Shown here piece after piece: positions 25,081-33,747 of a stretch of 64,000 nt of DNA. Location of the stretch: the NCBI RefSeq assembly GCF_900143055.1, contig NZ_FRCW01000009.1:103060-167059 (forward strand), given 5' to 3'. Under the pieces are notes generated by a model. The model was not told the origin of the DNA and searched no databases. It saw only the letters and a list, made by a program, of their open reading frames with translations. How positions within the stretch are numbered: the first letter of the stretch is position 1; each line of letters begins with the position of its first letter. Source of the DNA: Fibrobacter sp. UWR3 (GTDB taxonomy: Bacteria > Fibrobacterota > Fibrobacteria > Fibrobacterales > Fibrobacteraceae). A program made the position numbers and the translations under genes.

Positions 25081-25646
25081 TACTTAACCTCCATTCCCCA
25101 GACCTTTCTGGCCTCGGCATTCTTGGTACCGCCCGGAGCCACCTGGCTCTGTTCGTCGTCCGGGTAATCCTTCGGATCCCAGTTGGTGAGGTCCTCGAGG
25201 TGGGCGACAAACTCCTCGCGGGAGCGGTGTTCAAAGGAAATCTTCTTCGTGTCCATGCGCAGTGCATCCACCGGGCAGGCTTCCACACAGAGGCCGCAGA
25301 ACACGCAGGTCAAGTGATCGATGTCGAAGCGCTTGACCTTCTTCTCAATGCGCGGGTCATCACTGGCTGTTGCCTCGATAAAGATGCAGTGGGCCGGGCA
25401 GGCAGCCGCACACATGCCGCAGGCGACACAGCGCGGAGTGCCATCGGGGCGCAACATCAGGCGGTGCTTGGCACGGTAGGTATTGCGGACTTCCGGCTGG
25501 CCTTCCGGGTAAGAAATCGTCGGGAGTTCTTCGTAGCGGAACAGACCGCGGGCAGCGTGCTTGAGCGTCGTGAACAAGCCACGCAGGGCCTCGAAAATGT
25601 AGAGGCGTTCGCCCAAGGTCATGGGTTTCTGTCTAATAACGCGCAT
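25080..25646 (-). CDS. nuoI: NADH-quinone oxidoreductase subunit I (2x 4Fe-4S)
   Basis: The 188-residue ferredoxin-like subunit carries both four-cysteine clusters: CVACGMCAAACPAHC near residue 75 and CVFCGLCVEACPVDAL near 115, which hold N6a and N6b and pass electrons to NuoB. The basic N-terminus (RYEELPTISYPEGQPEVRNTYRAKHRL) is normal. The ~35-residue C-terminus after EFVAHLEDLTNWDPKDYPDD is somewhat extended. Confidence 0.96.
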   Translation of the reverse strand: MRVIRQKPMTLGERLYIFEALRGLFTTLKHAARGLFRYEELPTISYPEGQPEVRNTYRAKHRLMLRPDGTPRCVACGMCAAACPAHCIFIEATASDDPRIEKKVKRFDIDHLTCVFCGLCVEACPVDALRMDTKKISFEHRSREEFVAHLEDLTNWDPKDYPDDEQSQVAPGGTKNAEARKVWGMEVK

Positions 25647-27001
25647 TAGTTACCTCCTACAAGCTTCGCGATGACCGCAGTCACCACAAGGTTGATGAGG
25701 GCGATATTCAGAATAATCTTCCAGCCGAGGCTCATCACGTGGTCATAGCGGAAGCGCGGGAGTGTCCAGCGCACCCAGATCCACACCCAGCAGAAGAACA
25801 CGCTCTTGACCACGAGCACCAGCAGGTGGATGAGCGCGGTTCCGAGGGCAGTCGAGAGGCTGCCGACGGCGACGCCGCCGATGACCATGGACTGCGGATT
25901 GTAGAAGAACCAGGCGAAGAAGGCGAGAATCACGAGCACCACGACTGCGGTCCATGCCACAATGTTGTAGAGCTTGTATTCGCGCAGGATTTCAAAACGG
26001 TTCGTGAGGTTTGTCGCAGCGAGCTTCTTAGAATAGCGGTGAATCATGTGCAAGAAGGCGAGCGCGAGGAACGCGAGCACGCCGCAAAGCACCGCAAGGG
26101 AGCCGCCCATGTGTGCCTGCATCGTCTCGGTCGTAATGAACGGCACCGAGTAGCCACCCAGGAAGAGTGTTGCAATGAGGAAACTGTTGATGCAGATATG
26201 CGAGTATTCACCCATGTAGAACAGGCCGAACTGCATGGCGCCGTATTCGGTATGGTAACCGGCGACCAGTTCGGGCTCGCCTTCGGCGACGTCGAACGGG
26301 GCGCGGCCGGTTTCGGCGATACTTGCAATCAGGAAGCAGAAGAACGCCACCGGCTGGGCAACGATACCCCAGACGTGATGTTCCTGCCAGCTAACGATAT
26401 CGGTCAGGTTGAAGGAACCCGCGAGGAGCAGGATGCCCATCATAGAGAGGCCGAGGCACACTTCGTAACTGATGGTCATGGAACTCGTACGCAGCGCACC
26501 GAGGAAGCTGTACTTGGACTTGGACGCCCAACCGGCCAATACGGCGCCGAATGCGGAAAGCGAGCTGAAACCGAACAGCAGGAGCACGCCCACGTCGGAA
26601 TCGATGATGGAACCCGGGATGCGGACCATCTGGCCGCCCCACTCGAACACCATCGGGCCAAACCACGGGATAACGCAGGGGCTCAGGAACACGATGGCGA
26701 ACGGGATTGCCGGAGCCACGTAGTAGAGCACCTTGTTCACGCCCGCGGGGGCGAACATTTCCTTGAAGAACAGCTTGGTACCGTCGCACATGTTCTGTAC
26801 GTAACCGAGCAAGCGGATCTTGCCGAAGTACGGAATCTTGATGTACGAGCGGTTCGGGCCCTGACGGTCCTGCATGAAGCCCGCACCACGACGTTCCATC
26901 GGGATAAGGAGAAGGATATACAGCACCGGCACGAAGCAGAAGGCGAACTTCGCAATCGTGATGAGCCATTCTATCCAGGTTTTGGATTCAATAATATCCA
27001 T
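25646..27001 (-). CDS. nuoH: NADH-quinone oxidoreductase subunit H with internal insertion
   Basis: NuoH forms the quinone chamber. Standard signatures are present: MERRGAGFMQDRQGPNR near residue 33, AETGRAPFDVAEGEPELVAGYHTEYGAMQFGLFYMGEYSH near 230-270, and WVRWTLPRFRYDHVMSLGWKIILNIALINL at the end. At 451 residues it is over 100 longer than most NuoH. The surplus lies between LFLGGYSVPF and the last two conserved helices and contains extra hydrophobic spans (YNIVAWTAVVVLVILAFFAWFF; SLSTALGTALIHLL). The frame stays intact and neighbours overlap by 1 nt, so it is a real extension. Confidence 0.95.
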   Translation of the reverse strand: MDIIESKTWIEWLITIAKFAFCFVPVLYILLLIPMERRGAGFMQDRQGPNRSYIKIPYFGKIRLLGYVQNMCDGTKLFFKEMFAPAGVNKVLYYVAPAIPFAIVFLSPCVIPWFGPMVFEWGGQMVRIPGSIIDSDVGVLLLFGFSSLSAFGAVLAGWASKSKYSFLGALRTSSMTISYEVCLGLSMMGILLLAGSFNLTDIVSWQEHHVWGIVAQPVAFFCFLIASIAETGRAPFDVAEGEPELVAGYHTEYGAMQFGLFYMGEYSHICINSFLIATLFLGGYSVPFITTETMQAHMGGSLAVLCGVLAFLALAFLHMIHRYSKKLAATNLTNRFEILREYKLYNIVAWTAVVVLVILAFFAWFFYNPQSMVIGGVAVGSLSTALGTALIHLLVLVVKSVFFCWVWIWVRWTLPRFRYDHVMSLGWKIILNIALINLVVTAVIAKLVGGN

Positions 27002-28593
27002 TATGCTTCACCTCCTTCGAGGAGTTTGCCTGTGCTCTTGATAGCATCGTACGTGAGCCCGGCGAGGACCGGCGCATACTCGCCCGCCTGTCTGAAGGCG
27101 TCGGCTGCGGCCTCGAACTTGGACCCGGCCATGTAAGATACCACCTGGTAGGCAGCCCAGAGATTTTCGTCGGGGCAGACCGGGCAGGCGTTCAGTTTCT
27201 GCAGCATGTTGAGGCTGTTCACCATCGTGCCCTGGACTTCGCTCCAGTGGCGTACACCCATCGCGATGGTCGCCTTCTTCGCGGTAGCATCGTCGAACGG
27301 GGTGATGGCGATACGGCAATTGATTTTCTCGAGAACGCCAGCCGCAGCCGGGTCCTCGCCGAACAGGTCGGCGTTCACCGTCACGAGGGTCTCGAATTCA
27401 GTGGCGCGCTTCATGAAGTCGGCCACATCGGCAAAGCCCAGGAGCTTCATGCCGGCGCGGTTCGCCACCGGGTCACCGCTCTTCGCGATACCGTCGGGAG
27501 CGTTCACCTTCAAAAGGGAGCCGCCGAAGATTTCAGCGCGGTCACCGAGAGTTTCCTTGAGCATGCGGATTGCGGCGAGGTCTTCGAGCGTGCAAGTTCC
27601 GCCCGCAACGAGGGCAATCTTGCCGTTCCCGAAAGACGGAGTATGCACTTCCATTGCCGGGAGGCGGTTCTTGTCAAACTGCTGGAACGCAAGGCGGCTC
27701 GTGTTAGAAAGCCAGCTGCGGTTCACCACCGGGTTGCAACGCGGCATCACGCGATAGATGTGACCGTCGGCGTAATCGAGCCAAATGTTTGCGCCGAGGG
27801 AATCGTCCATCGAAATAGTCGGCGTGTGGCTGAGCAACCAGACGCGCTTCTGGAAGCGGAAATACTTCGCGGTCATCGCACCCACGGGGCACACGTCCGT
27901 CACGCACAGGTCGTATTCGTGATCGAGCTTTTCACCCGGGAACGTGGTGATGTAGGTGTGGTCGGCACGGCCGGCGAGCTGCAGCTGTTCGGAACCGGCG
28001 ATGCTACGCATAAAGCGCACGCAACGGTCGCACTGCACGCAGCGTTCCTCGTCGAGCAACACGCGGGGGCCCAAGTCCACGTGCTTACCGCCACGGAGCT
28101 GGCCCTTCGCGTCAATGAACTGGTGCGCGGGATTGCCGTGGTAGTTCTTGCCGTATTCCGGGCGCATACGAGATTCGTTCTGGCCCGCTTCCATGTAGTT
28201 CTCTTGCAGGGTGCATTCACCGGCCTTGTCGCAAATCGGGCAATCGAGCGGGTGGTTCACCAGCATAAATTCCTGCGTGGCCTTGCGGGCGTTCTTCACG
28301 CGGGCACTGGATGCCGGCGTGTAAATCTTCATACCCGGAGAAACCGGCGTGTAGCATGCAATCACGAGCATGCGGCCACGCGGGCCTTCCTGTTCCACCA
28401 GGCACTGGCGGCAGTTACCCGATACCGGGAGGTAAGGATGGTAACATACGTGAGGAGTTTCAATCCCGACAGCCTTGAGGGCCTCGAGCAGGTTCGTATC
28501 GCCAGGAACCATCACCGGCTTATCGTCCACGAAGATTTCCACCTTCGGGCTGTTCTCGGTCGGGAGTTTCGGCATGTTGTAGTAGTTACTCAT
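27001..28593 (-). CDS. nuoG: NADH-quinone oxidoreductase subunit G (short form)
   Basis: The 530-residue NuoG has a 2Fe-2S domain (CYHPYLPVSGNCRQCLVE ... C), a His-Cys3 4Fe-4S site (HPLDCPICDKAGEC), then CVQCDRCVRFMRSIAG and CVTDVCPVGAM for the next cluster. The molybdopterin-like domain that follows is much shorter than in E. coli (about 300 residues rather than 650). Electrons pass from NuoF/E to NuoI. The start at 28593 (MSNYYNMPKLP) is 4 nt after the nuoF stop. A longer frame to 28665 lies inside nuoF and is unlikely. Confidence 0.94.
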   Translation of the reverse strand: MSNYYNMPKLPTENSPKVEIFVDDKPVMVPGDTNLLEALKAVGIETPHVCYHPYLPVSGNCRQCLVEQEGPRGRMLVIACYTPVSPGMKIYTPASSARVKNARKATQEFMLVNHPLDCPICDKAGECTLQENYMEAGQNESRMRPEYGKNYHGNPAHQFIDAKGQLRGGKHVDLGPRVLLDEERCVQCDRCVRFMRSIAGSEQLQLAGRADHTYITTFPGEKLDHEYDLCVTDVCPVGAMTAKYFRFQKRVWLLSHTPTISMDDSLGANIWLDYADGHIYRVMPRCNPVVNRSWLSNTSRLAFQQFDKNRLPAMEVHTPSFGNGKIALVAGGTCTLEDLAAIRMLKETLGDRAEIFGGSLLKVNAPDGIAKSGDPVANRAGMKLLGFADVADFMKRATEFETLVTVNADLFGEDPAAAGVLEKINCRIAITPFDDATAKKATIAMGVRHWSEVQGTMVNSLNMLQKLNACPVCPDENLWAAYQVVSYMAGSKFEAAADAFRQAGEYAPVLAGLTYDAIKSTGKLLEGGEA

Positions 28594-28597
28594 ATTA

Positions 28598-29905
28598 TTA
28601 CCAGAAAATTCCAGGACGATAGTTTTCCTGAACACGCGGCTTGGCGTGGTCGGGGTTCTTTGCAATCAGTTCGTCAAAGTCCTCGCGGAACTTTGCGGTG
28701 TAGCTGCTCACGGGGCCACCGAGCGAAATGGACAGCGGGCAAATCGTCACGCCGCCAAAGCCGCCAGACAGGCTCTGCATCAGTTCCACGTCGCCATCGT
28801 GACCCTTGCCTTTCACAATCTGGTTCAGAATGCGGTGCAGGAGTCCGGTACCTTCGCGGCACGGAGTGCACTGGCCGCAGGATTCGTGGCTGTAGAAGTT
28901 GCCAAGCACGTTCAGGAGTTCCGCCATGTTGTGCGTATCGTTAATCACGATCATGGCGCCCGAACCGAACATCGTCTTCATGGAGGCGAGGCATTCGTAG
29001 TCCATCGTGGCTACGGCACATTCGCCCGCGTTCAGCGGAGCACAGGAAGAACCGCCCGGCAGCACAGCCTTCAGATTCCCGCCTACGATACCGCCGGCAT
29101 ATTCGTTAATCATCGTCATCATCGGGGTTCCGAGAGGAGCCTCGTACACGCCCGGGTTCTTCACGTCGCCACTGATGCAGAACACCTTCGTACCGCCGGC
29201 ACGGGGCGTACCCATCTTGGCGTATTCGCTCGGGTCGTGCTGCAGAATCCACGGGAGAGCCATGATGGTTTCCACGTTGTTCACGCAGGTCGGGGACTTC
29301 CAGGCACCGCTTACCGCCGGGAAAGGCGGCTTAAGGCGGGGCTGGCCCTTCTGGCCTTCGAGCGAGTTGATAAGAGCAGTTTCTTCACCGCAGATGTAGG
29401 CGCCGGCGCCGCGATGCACGAAGATATCGAAGCAGAACTTGGTGCCCATGATGTTCTCGCCGAGGTAACCGGCGGCGTACGCCTGGTTCAGGGCCTTGTT
29501 GATGCTCTCGATGCAGGGCAGGAACTCGCCGCGGCAGTAGATGTATGCCGCGCGGCTTCCGAGCGCCCAAGCCGCGATAATCAGGCCTTCGATGAGGCGG
29601 TGCGGATCTTCCATCATCAGGAAGTGATCCTTGAACGTACCGCCTTCGCCTTCGTCAGCGTTCACCACGATGTACACGGGCTTGCCGGAATTGCGGGGCA
29701 CGAAGCTCCACTTCATGCCGGTCGGGAAGCCTGCGCCGCCACGACCGCGGAGGTTAGAACGTTGTACGTAGTCGATGAGTTCGAACTGGCTCATGTTGAA
29801 CAGGCGTTCCGAAATGTTCGCGTAGCCGCCCAGCTTCTTGTAGACTTCAATGTCCTGGGCGCCCTTGCCGAAATTCGCTGTACAAACTTTTACACATTCA
29901 GCCAT
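28598..29905 (-). CDS. nuoF: NADH-quinone oxidoreductase subunit F (NADH/FMN, 4Fe-4S)
   Basis: The 435-residue flavoprotein subunit that oxidises NADH. GRGGAGFPTGMKW near residue 55 binds FMN/NADH, and NADEGEGGTFKDH near 84 is the second loop. The usual form of this loop is NADESEPGTFKDR, so the S, P and R positions are changed while both acidic residues remain. GAGAYICGEETALINSLEG follows, and HESCGQCTPCREG near 345 plus a later cysteine ligate N3. It starts 2 nt after the nuoE stop codon. Confidence 0.96.
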   Translation of the reverse strand: MAECVKVCTANFGKGAQDIEVYKKLGGYANISERLFNMSQFELIDYVQRSNLRGRGGAGFPTGMKWSFVPRNSGKPVYIVVNADEGEGGTFKDHFLMMEDPHRLIEGLIIAAWALGSRAAYIYCRGEFLPCIESINKALNQAYAAGYLGENIMGTKFCFDIFVHRGAGAYICGEETALINSLEGQKGQPRLKPPFPAVSGAWKSPTCVNNVETIMALPWILQHDPSEYAKMGTPRAGGTKVFCISGDVKNPGVYEAPLGTPMMTMINEYAGGIVGGNLKAVLPGGSSCAPLNAGECAVATMDYECLASMKTMFGSGAMIVINDTHNMAELLNVLGNFYSHESCGQCTPCREGTGLLHRILNQIVKGKGHDGDVELMQSLSGGFGGVTICPLSISLGGPVSSYTAKFREDFDELIAKNPDHAKPRVQENYRPGIFW

Positions 29906-29907
29906 AA

Positions 29908-30969
29908 TTACTTAGCCTCCTCGACCGGAGCCGGCTTCTGGGTGGTCACGGCCTCGTTAGAGGGCTTGGCCGTGCGTTCGCCCGAAGTGGCAATCATGCG
30001 GTAGATATCGCCGACCTTGCCGGCAGCATCCACAAAAGCCTTGTCCTTCACGCCGGGCTCGCCCACCGCGACCCAAGAAGAGCCGTTCTTCTTTTCCACC
30101 ACAATCTTCGTGAATTCGGGAGCGCCCTTCCATGTGAGGGTGGCACCCGTCTCGTCGGCTTCGGCCTTCACGTTCAACACCGGAGAAGGCGGAGCGTAGT
30201 CGGCAACCTGCGGCTTGGCAGTTGCGCCCGGAGCACCGGGGTGACCACAGTGACCCTTCACCACACCGCCAAGCACGTCGTGCTTCGGCATGTCGTTCAC
30301 GTGAGCCTTGCACCAGTCGATAATGCGATCGATGCTTGCTTCGGTAAGGGTCGTACCGCGCTTCATCTTGAGTTCGCCGTCCACGACGTCGGTCGCGAAG
30401 TCATCGTTCACGAGCATCATCGGGCCGTTGCCGCAGCTACCCAGGCATTCCACCTGGAGCACGGTAAACATGCCGTCGGGAGTGGTTTCGCCGCTCTTGA
30501 CGCCGAGCTTGTTTTCCACATACTTGATGAGCGGCTGGGCGCCCTTGATGGAGCAGCTGATGTTGCGGCAGAACTGCAGCAGGAACTTGCCCTTGGGGGC
30601 GTGGTTATACATGGTATAGAACGTCGCAACACCGAGCGCATGGGCCGGAGCGCAACCGCAAACGTTGGCCGCCCAGCGGATGCCTTCCGTCGGCACCCAG
30701 CCGAACACGCCCTGCACGAGCCACAGCACTTCGAGGAGTGCACCCTGGCCCACCGGGTAACGGCTGAGCAGGTCCGCGCAGCGTTCCTTGATTTCGGGAG
30801 TATCGAGTTTCGCAAGCACTTCCTTCGGGGCAGGCTGCGGAACAGGCTTGTTCACATAGCCAAAAGTCTGACCCGGATCCGGAAGAGCCGCAATAGCTTC
30901 GCTCGGACCATCAAACTTCAAATGGTTGTTCGAAACGAACTGGACTGCACCTTGAATATGTTCTCTCAT
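29908..30969 (-). CDS. nuoE: NADH-quinone oxidoreductase subunit E with C-terminal fibronectin III-like domain
   Basis: Residues 50-210 are a normal NuoE thioredoxin-like 2Fe-2S domain: GQGALLEVLWLVQGVFGWVP, ATFYTMYNHAPKGKF, CRNISC and ECLGSCGNGP hold the N1a ligands. NuoE is usually about 160-180 residues; this one is 353. Beyond a Gly/His/Pro hinge (KGHCGHPGAPGATAKPQ), residues 235-325 resemble a fibronectin type III module (PPSPVLNVKAEADETGATLTW ... FTKIVVEKK), then a Pro/Ala-rich end. FnIII modules are rare on cytoplasmic respiratory subunits. It begins with ATGA overlap on nuoD. Confidence 0.93.
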   Translation of the reverse strand: MREHIQGAVQFVSNNHLKFDGPSEAIAALPDPGQTFGYVNKPVPQPAPKEVLAKLDTPEIKERCADLLSRYPVGQGALLEVLWLVQGVFGWVPTEGIRWAANVCGCAPAHALGVATFYTMYNHAPKGKFLLQFCRNISCSIKGAQPLIKYVENKLGVKSGETTPDGMFTVLQVECLGSCGNGPMMLVNDDFATDVVDGELKMKRGTTLTEASIDRIIDWCKAHVNDMPKHDVLGGVVKGHCGHPGAPGATAKPQVADYAPPSPVLNVKAEADETGATLTWKGAPEFTKIVVEKKNGSSWVAVGEPGVKDKAFVDAAGKVGDIYRMIATSGERTAKPSNEAVTTQKPAPVEEAK

Positions 30970-32159
30970 CGGTCAAGTTCTCCAGCAATGATGTTGAGGC
31001 CCGAAAGTACGGCCATGGAGTCGGCAAGCTGGCCACCTTCCACAAGTTCGTGGAATGCGGCAAACTGCGTGAGGCAGGGCGGGCGCACCTTGATGCGGTA
31101 CGGATGGCCCGAGCCGTCAGAAACAATCGTGAAGCCGAGTTCGCCGTTCGCGCACTCGCTCCCGCAGTAGTATTCTCCCTCGGGGACGCGGATGCCCTCG
31201 TACACGCTCTTGAAGCGCCCGATAAGGCCTTCCATGTCCTGGTAGGCAAGCTTGTGCGCCGGCACGCGGATGCGTGGGTCGACGATGTCGACCGGGCCCG
31301 GAGCGAGGCGCTTCAGGGCCTGGCGCACGATCTTCACGGATTCCTCGATTTCGGCGAGGCGCACCTGCAGGCGGTCGTTGCAGTCGCCCTGGGTGCCGAC
31401 CACGACTTCCCAGTCGTAGGTCTCGTAATCGTAGTAGGGTTCGTCCTTGCGCAGGTCACTTGCAACACCGCAAGCGCGCAGGCACGGGCCCGTCCAGCCG
31501 TAGCTGATGGCGCGTTCTGCAGAAATCTTGCCGATTCCCACCGTACGGTCGAGGAAGATACGGTTACGGTCCAAGCAGGCGTGCAGGTCCTTCAGGGCCT
31601 TCTCGGTAGAATCGAGGGCGGCGAGCACATCCTGTTCAAAGCCTTCGTAGCTATCGCGGTAGAGGCCGCCAATGCGGGCAAAGCTGTTGGTAAGGCGCGC
31701 ACCCGTGAGCTTTTCCCAGATGCACATGATTTCTTCGCGCGGGTTGAACGCGTACATGAACGGGGTCGTACCGCCCAGGTCCTGGAATGCGGCAGCGACG
31801 CACACGAAGTGGTCGTTGATACGGCTAAGTTCGTTCACAATCACGCGGAGCACCTTCGTGCGTTCCGGAATCTCGACGCCGAACATGTTTTCCACAGCGC
31901 GGCAGTACGCGATGTTGTTCATGATGGCCGAGCAGTAGTTGAGGCGGTCGGTATACGGGACCACCTGCTGCCAGGTGCCGCGTTCCACCATCTTCTCGAA
32001 CCCGCGGTGCAGGTATCCGATTTCTTCTACGCTCGCGACAATCGTCTCGCCGTCCATCGCGGCCAAAAAGCGCAAGCAGCCGTGAGTGGCCGGGTGGCTC
32101 GGGCCCACGTTCAGGGGCATCAGGTTCAGCTTATCGCCATTCTTATCCAGTACAATCAT
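30966..32159 (-). CDS. nuoD: NADH-quinone oxidoreductase subunit D
   Basis: The 397-residue 49-kDa-type subunit forms the quinone site with NuoB. It shows LNVGPSHPATHGCLRFLAAMDGE, YLHRGFEKMVERGTWQQVVPYTDRLNYC, GPCLRACGVASDLRKDEPYYDYETYDW and the end PYRIKVRPPCLTQFAAFHELVEGGQLADSMAVLSGLNIIAGELDR. The C-terminal DR is conserved. It is an unfused NuoD; nuoC is separate and overlaps it by ATGA. Confidence 0.97.
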   Translation of the reverse strand: MIVLDKNGDKLNLMPLNVGPSHPATHGCLRFLAAMDGETIVASVEEIGYLHRGFEKMVERGTWQQVVPYTDRLNYCSAIMNNIAYCRAVENMFGVEIPERTKVLRVIVNELSRINDHFVCVAAAFQDLGGTTPFMYAFNPREEIMCIWEKLTGARLTNSFARIGGLYRDSYEGFEQDVLAALDSTEKALKDLHACLDRNRIFLDRTVGIGKISAERAISYGWTGPCLRACGVASDLRKDEPYYDYETYDWEVVVGTQGDCNDRLQVRLAEIEESVKIVRQALKRLAPGPVDIVDPRIRVPAHKLAYQDMEGLIGRFKSVYEGIRVPEGEYYCGSECANGELGFTIVSDGSGHPYRIKVRPPCLTQFAAFHELVEGGQLADSMAVLSGLNIIAGELDR

Positions 32160-32758
32160 TCCTTGATACTCCCTTCCAAGAATTCGTTATCGTTCGTCTC
32201 CACTTCCTTGCTGCGCTGGATGACCCTGTAACCGAGGTCCTGCAGGCGCTTTTCAAGTTCCGGAAGCAGGTAGTCGTTCGTCGAGAGCCACTGGCGCTTC
32301 TGGGCCGGGTAGTCCTTGCGGAGCGGGTGACCGACAAATTCAACGTGGTTCAACAGGCGGCGGAGGTCCGGGTGGCCTTCGAACACAATTCCGAACTGGT
32401 CGTAGACTTCACGTTCGTACCAGTTGGCGTTCGCATACAGGTCGCTGATGGTCGGGACCTTCAGGGAATCCTCCCCGACCAGCACCTTGAGACGCACGCG
32501 CACGCACGGGGCGGCGACCGTCTTGAACGAGTAAGAAACCGCAAAACGCGGGCCCTCGTGGTTCGGGTAGGTCAGGTAGTCGATACCCGCGATATCCACG
32601 AGCATGTCGAACTTCACGGCGGTTTCGTCCCTGAGGAACTGCACCGCATTGCGCAGGTAGGCGGCACTCACGACGGCGGTCACGCCCCACTTGTCGAGCG
32701 TCTCGCGCTTCGCGCCGAACTTTTCTTCTAGGCAAGCGAAGATTTCTTCAGCAGTCAT
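32156..32758 (-). CDS. nuoC: NADH-quinone oxidoreductase subunit C
   Basis: The 200-residue 30-kDa-type subunit of the peripheral arm. FDMLVDIAGIDYL, FAVSYSFKTV, VPTISDLYANANWYEREVYDQFGIVFEGHPDLRRLLNHVEFVGHPLRKDYP is the diagnostic NuoC signature (E-R-E-x-x-D..G..F.GHP.LRR). The end has a short extra tail. It lies 6 nt after nuoB. Confidence 0.96.
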   Translation of the reverse strand: MTAEEIFACLEEKFGAKRETLDKWGVTAVVSAAYLRNAVQFLRDETAVKFDMLVDIAGIDYLTYPNHEGPRFAVSYSFKTVAAPCVRVRLKVLVGEDSLKVPTISDLYANANWYEREVYDQFGIVFEGHPDLRRLLNHVEFVGHPLRKDYPAQKRQWLSTNDYLLPELEKRLQDLGYRVIQRSKEVETNDNEFLEGSIKE

Positions 32759-32764
32759 TATCTT

Positions 32765-33400
32765 CTACTCCTTCCAGAATTGGGCTTTCTTTACGAGGTT
32801 CTGTTCTTTTTCCACGACGAAGTCCTTGATGTCGGTAACCTTCTCCTGGGCAAAGGCCTTCGCATTGGCCTTGGCTTCGGCAGTCTTCGCCTTGATCATC
32901 TCGAGCTGGTCCTTCACCTGTTCGGCGCGCTGCTTCATGAACGATTCGTCCTTGATCTTCTTCTGCAGGTCGAACATGGCATCGAAGAACGCTTCCGGAC
33001 GGCTGGGGCAGCCACCGATATACACGTCCACCGGGATAATGTGGTCAATACCCGGAACAGTGCAGTAGCAGTCGTAAAAACCGCCCGAGCAAGCGCACGC
33101 ACCCATAGCGATAACCCAGCGCGGTTCGGCCATCTGCTCGTAGATACGCTTCAGAATCGGAGCCTGCTTGTAGGTGATCGTGCCAGCGACCAAAAGCACG
33201 TCGGACTGGCGGGGCGTAAAACGCACATACTCTGAACCGATACGAGAAAGGTCGTAGCGGCCCACTTCCGTACTCATGAACTCGATTGCACAACATGCCG
33301 TACCGTAGGGGAACGGCCACAGGGAATTGGTACGGCCCCAGTTGACCAAAAAGTCAAGGGAGGTCGTTATGATATTCGGCTTTTCTGCCTCATTACCCAT
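32765..33400 (-). CDS. nuoB: NADH-quinone oxidoreductase subunit B with charged helical C-terminal extension
   Basis: NuoB carries cluster N2, the last iron-sulphur centre before quinone. The tandem-cysteine motif AC-CAIEFM is at about residue 35, then PRQSDVLLVAGTITYK, CACSGGFYDCYCTVPGIDHIIPVDVYIGGCPSRPEA completes the ligands. After that the protein adds ~65 residues of helical, Lys/Glu/Ala-rich sequence (MIKAKTAEAKANAKAFAQEKV), which looks like a coiled coil and is not in typical NuoB. It is the first gene of this operon; no nuoA precedes it. GAGG lies near the ATG. Confidence 0.96.
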   Translation of the reverse strand: MGNEAEKPNIITTSLDFLVNWGRTNSLWPFPYGTACCAIEFMSTEVGRYDLSRIGSEYVRFTPRQSDVLLVAGTITYKQAPILKRIYEQMAEPRWVIAMGACACSGGFYDCYCTVPGIDHIIPVDVYIGGCPSRPEAFFDAMFDLQKKIKDESFMKQRAEQVKDQLEMIKAKTAEAKANAKAFAQEKVTDIKDFVVEKEQNLVKKAQFWKE

Positions 33401-33425
33401 GATGTTACCTCATAAAATTCGCGCC

Positions 33426-33433
33426 AAAAGATA
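33426..33433 (-). promoter_or_regulatory. Promoter box of the nuo operon
   Basis: TATCTTTT on the minus strand within TTTTTTCTATCTTTTGGCGC, ending 25 nt before the nuoB ATG. It matches TAnnTTTG in seven of eight positions. The 347-nt gap to the divergent TIGR02147 gene also holds a hairpin (CGTTAC...GTAACG near 33532-33560), that gene's own promoter and a heptad repeat. Confidence 0.55.
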
Positions 33434-33635
33434 GAAAAAACGCCATTATCGGCGGAATTTCCCGCCCAAACGGAGCCCCGTCTGCCATTACGGAATGCTT
33501 ATAATTTTCTGTTAATCCTAAGAGTATCAATACGTTACGACATATTTCACGTTTTGTAACGCCCCGGGAGCGCCCACGGCCATGCCACTACAAAAAATGT
33601 TCTCAAAATATTTCTCACTCCCCGATTTAAAAATG

Positions 33636-33643
33636 TATATTTA
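33636..33643 (+). promoter_or_regulatory. Promoter box of the first TIGR02147 gene
   Basis: TATATTTA after an A/T-rich stretch, about 104 nt before the ATG at 33748. The leader would include the whole 7-bp repeat array. Confidence 0.45.
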
Positions 33644-33673
33644 TAACTAAGGACCCAAGATTACTGGCCAAAA

Positions 33674-33746
33674 ACCAACACCCATCTACTATTGACCACC
33701 GACTATTGACTATTGACCAATGACTAATGACCAATAACTAACAACG
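33674..33746 (+). repeat. Heptanucleotide tandem array (ACYAWTG)n
   Basis: About ten 7-bp units in a steady register, e.g. ACTATTG, ACCACCG, ACTATTG, ACTATTG, ACCAATG, ACTAATG, ACCAATA, ACTAACA from 33688 to 33743, with two looser units before. It ends next to the ATG at 33748, where a Shine-Dalgarno would normally be. The same family lies upstream of the gene at 61162-63015. Confidence 0.85.
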
Positions 33747-33747
33747 C

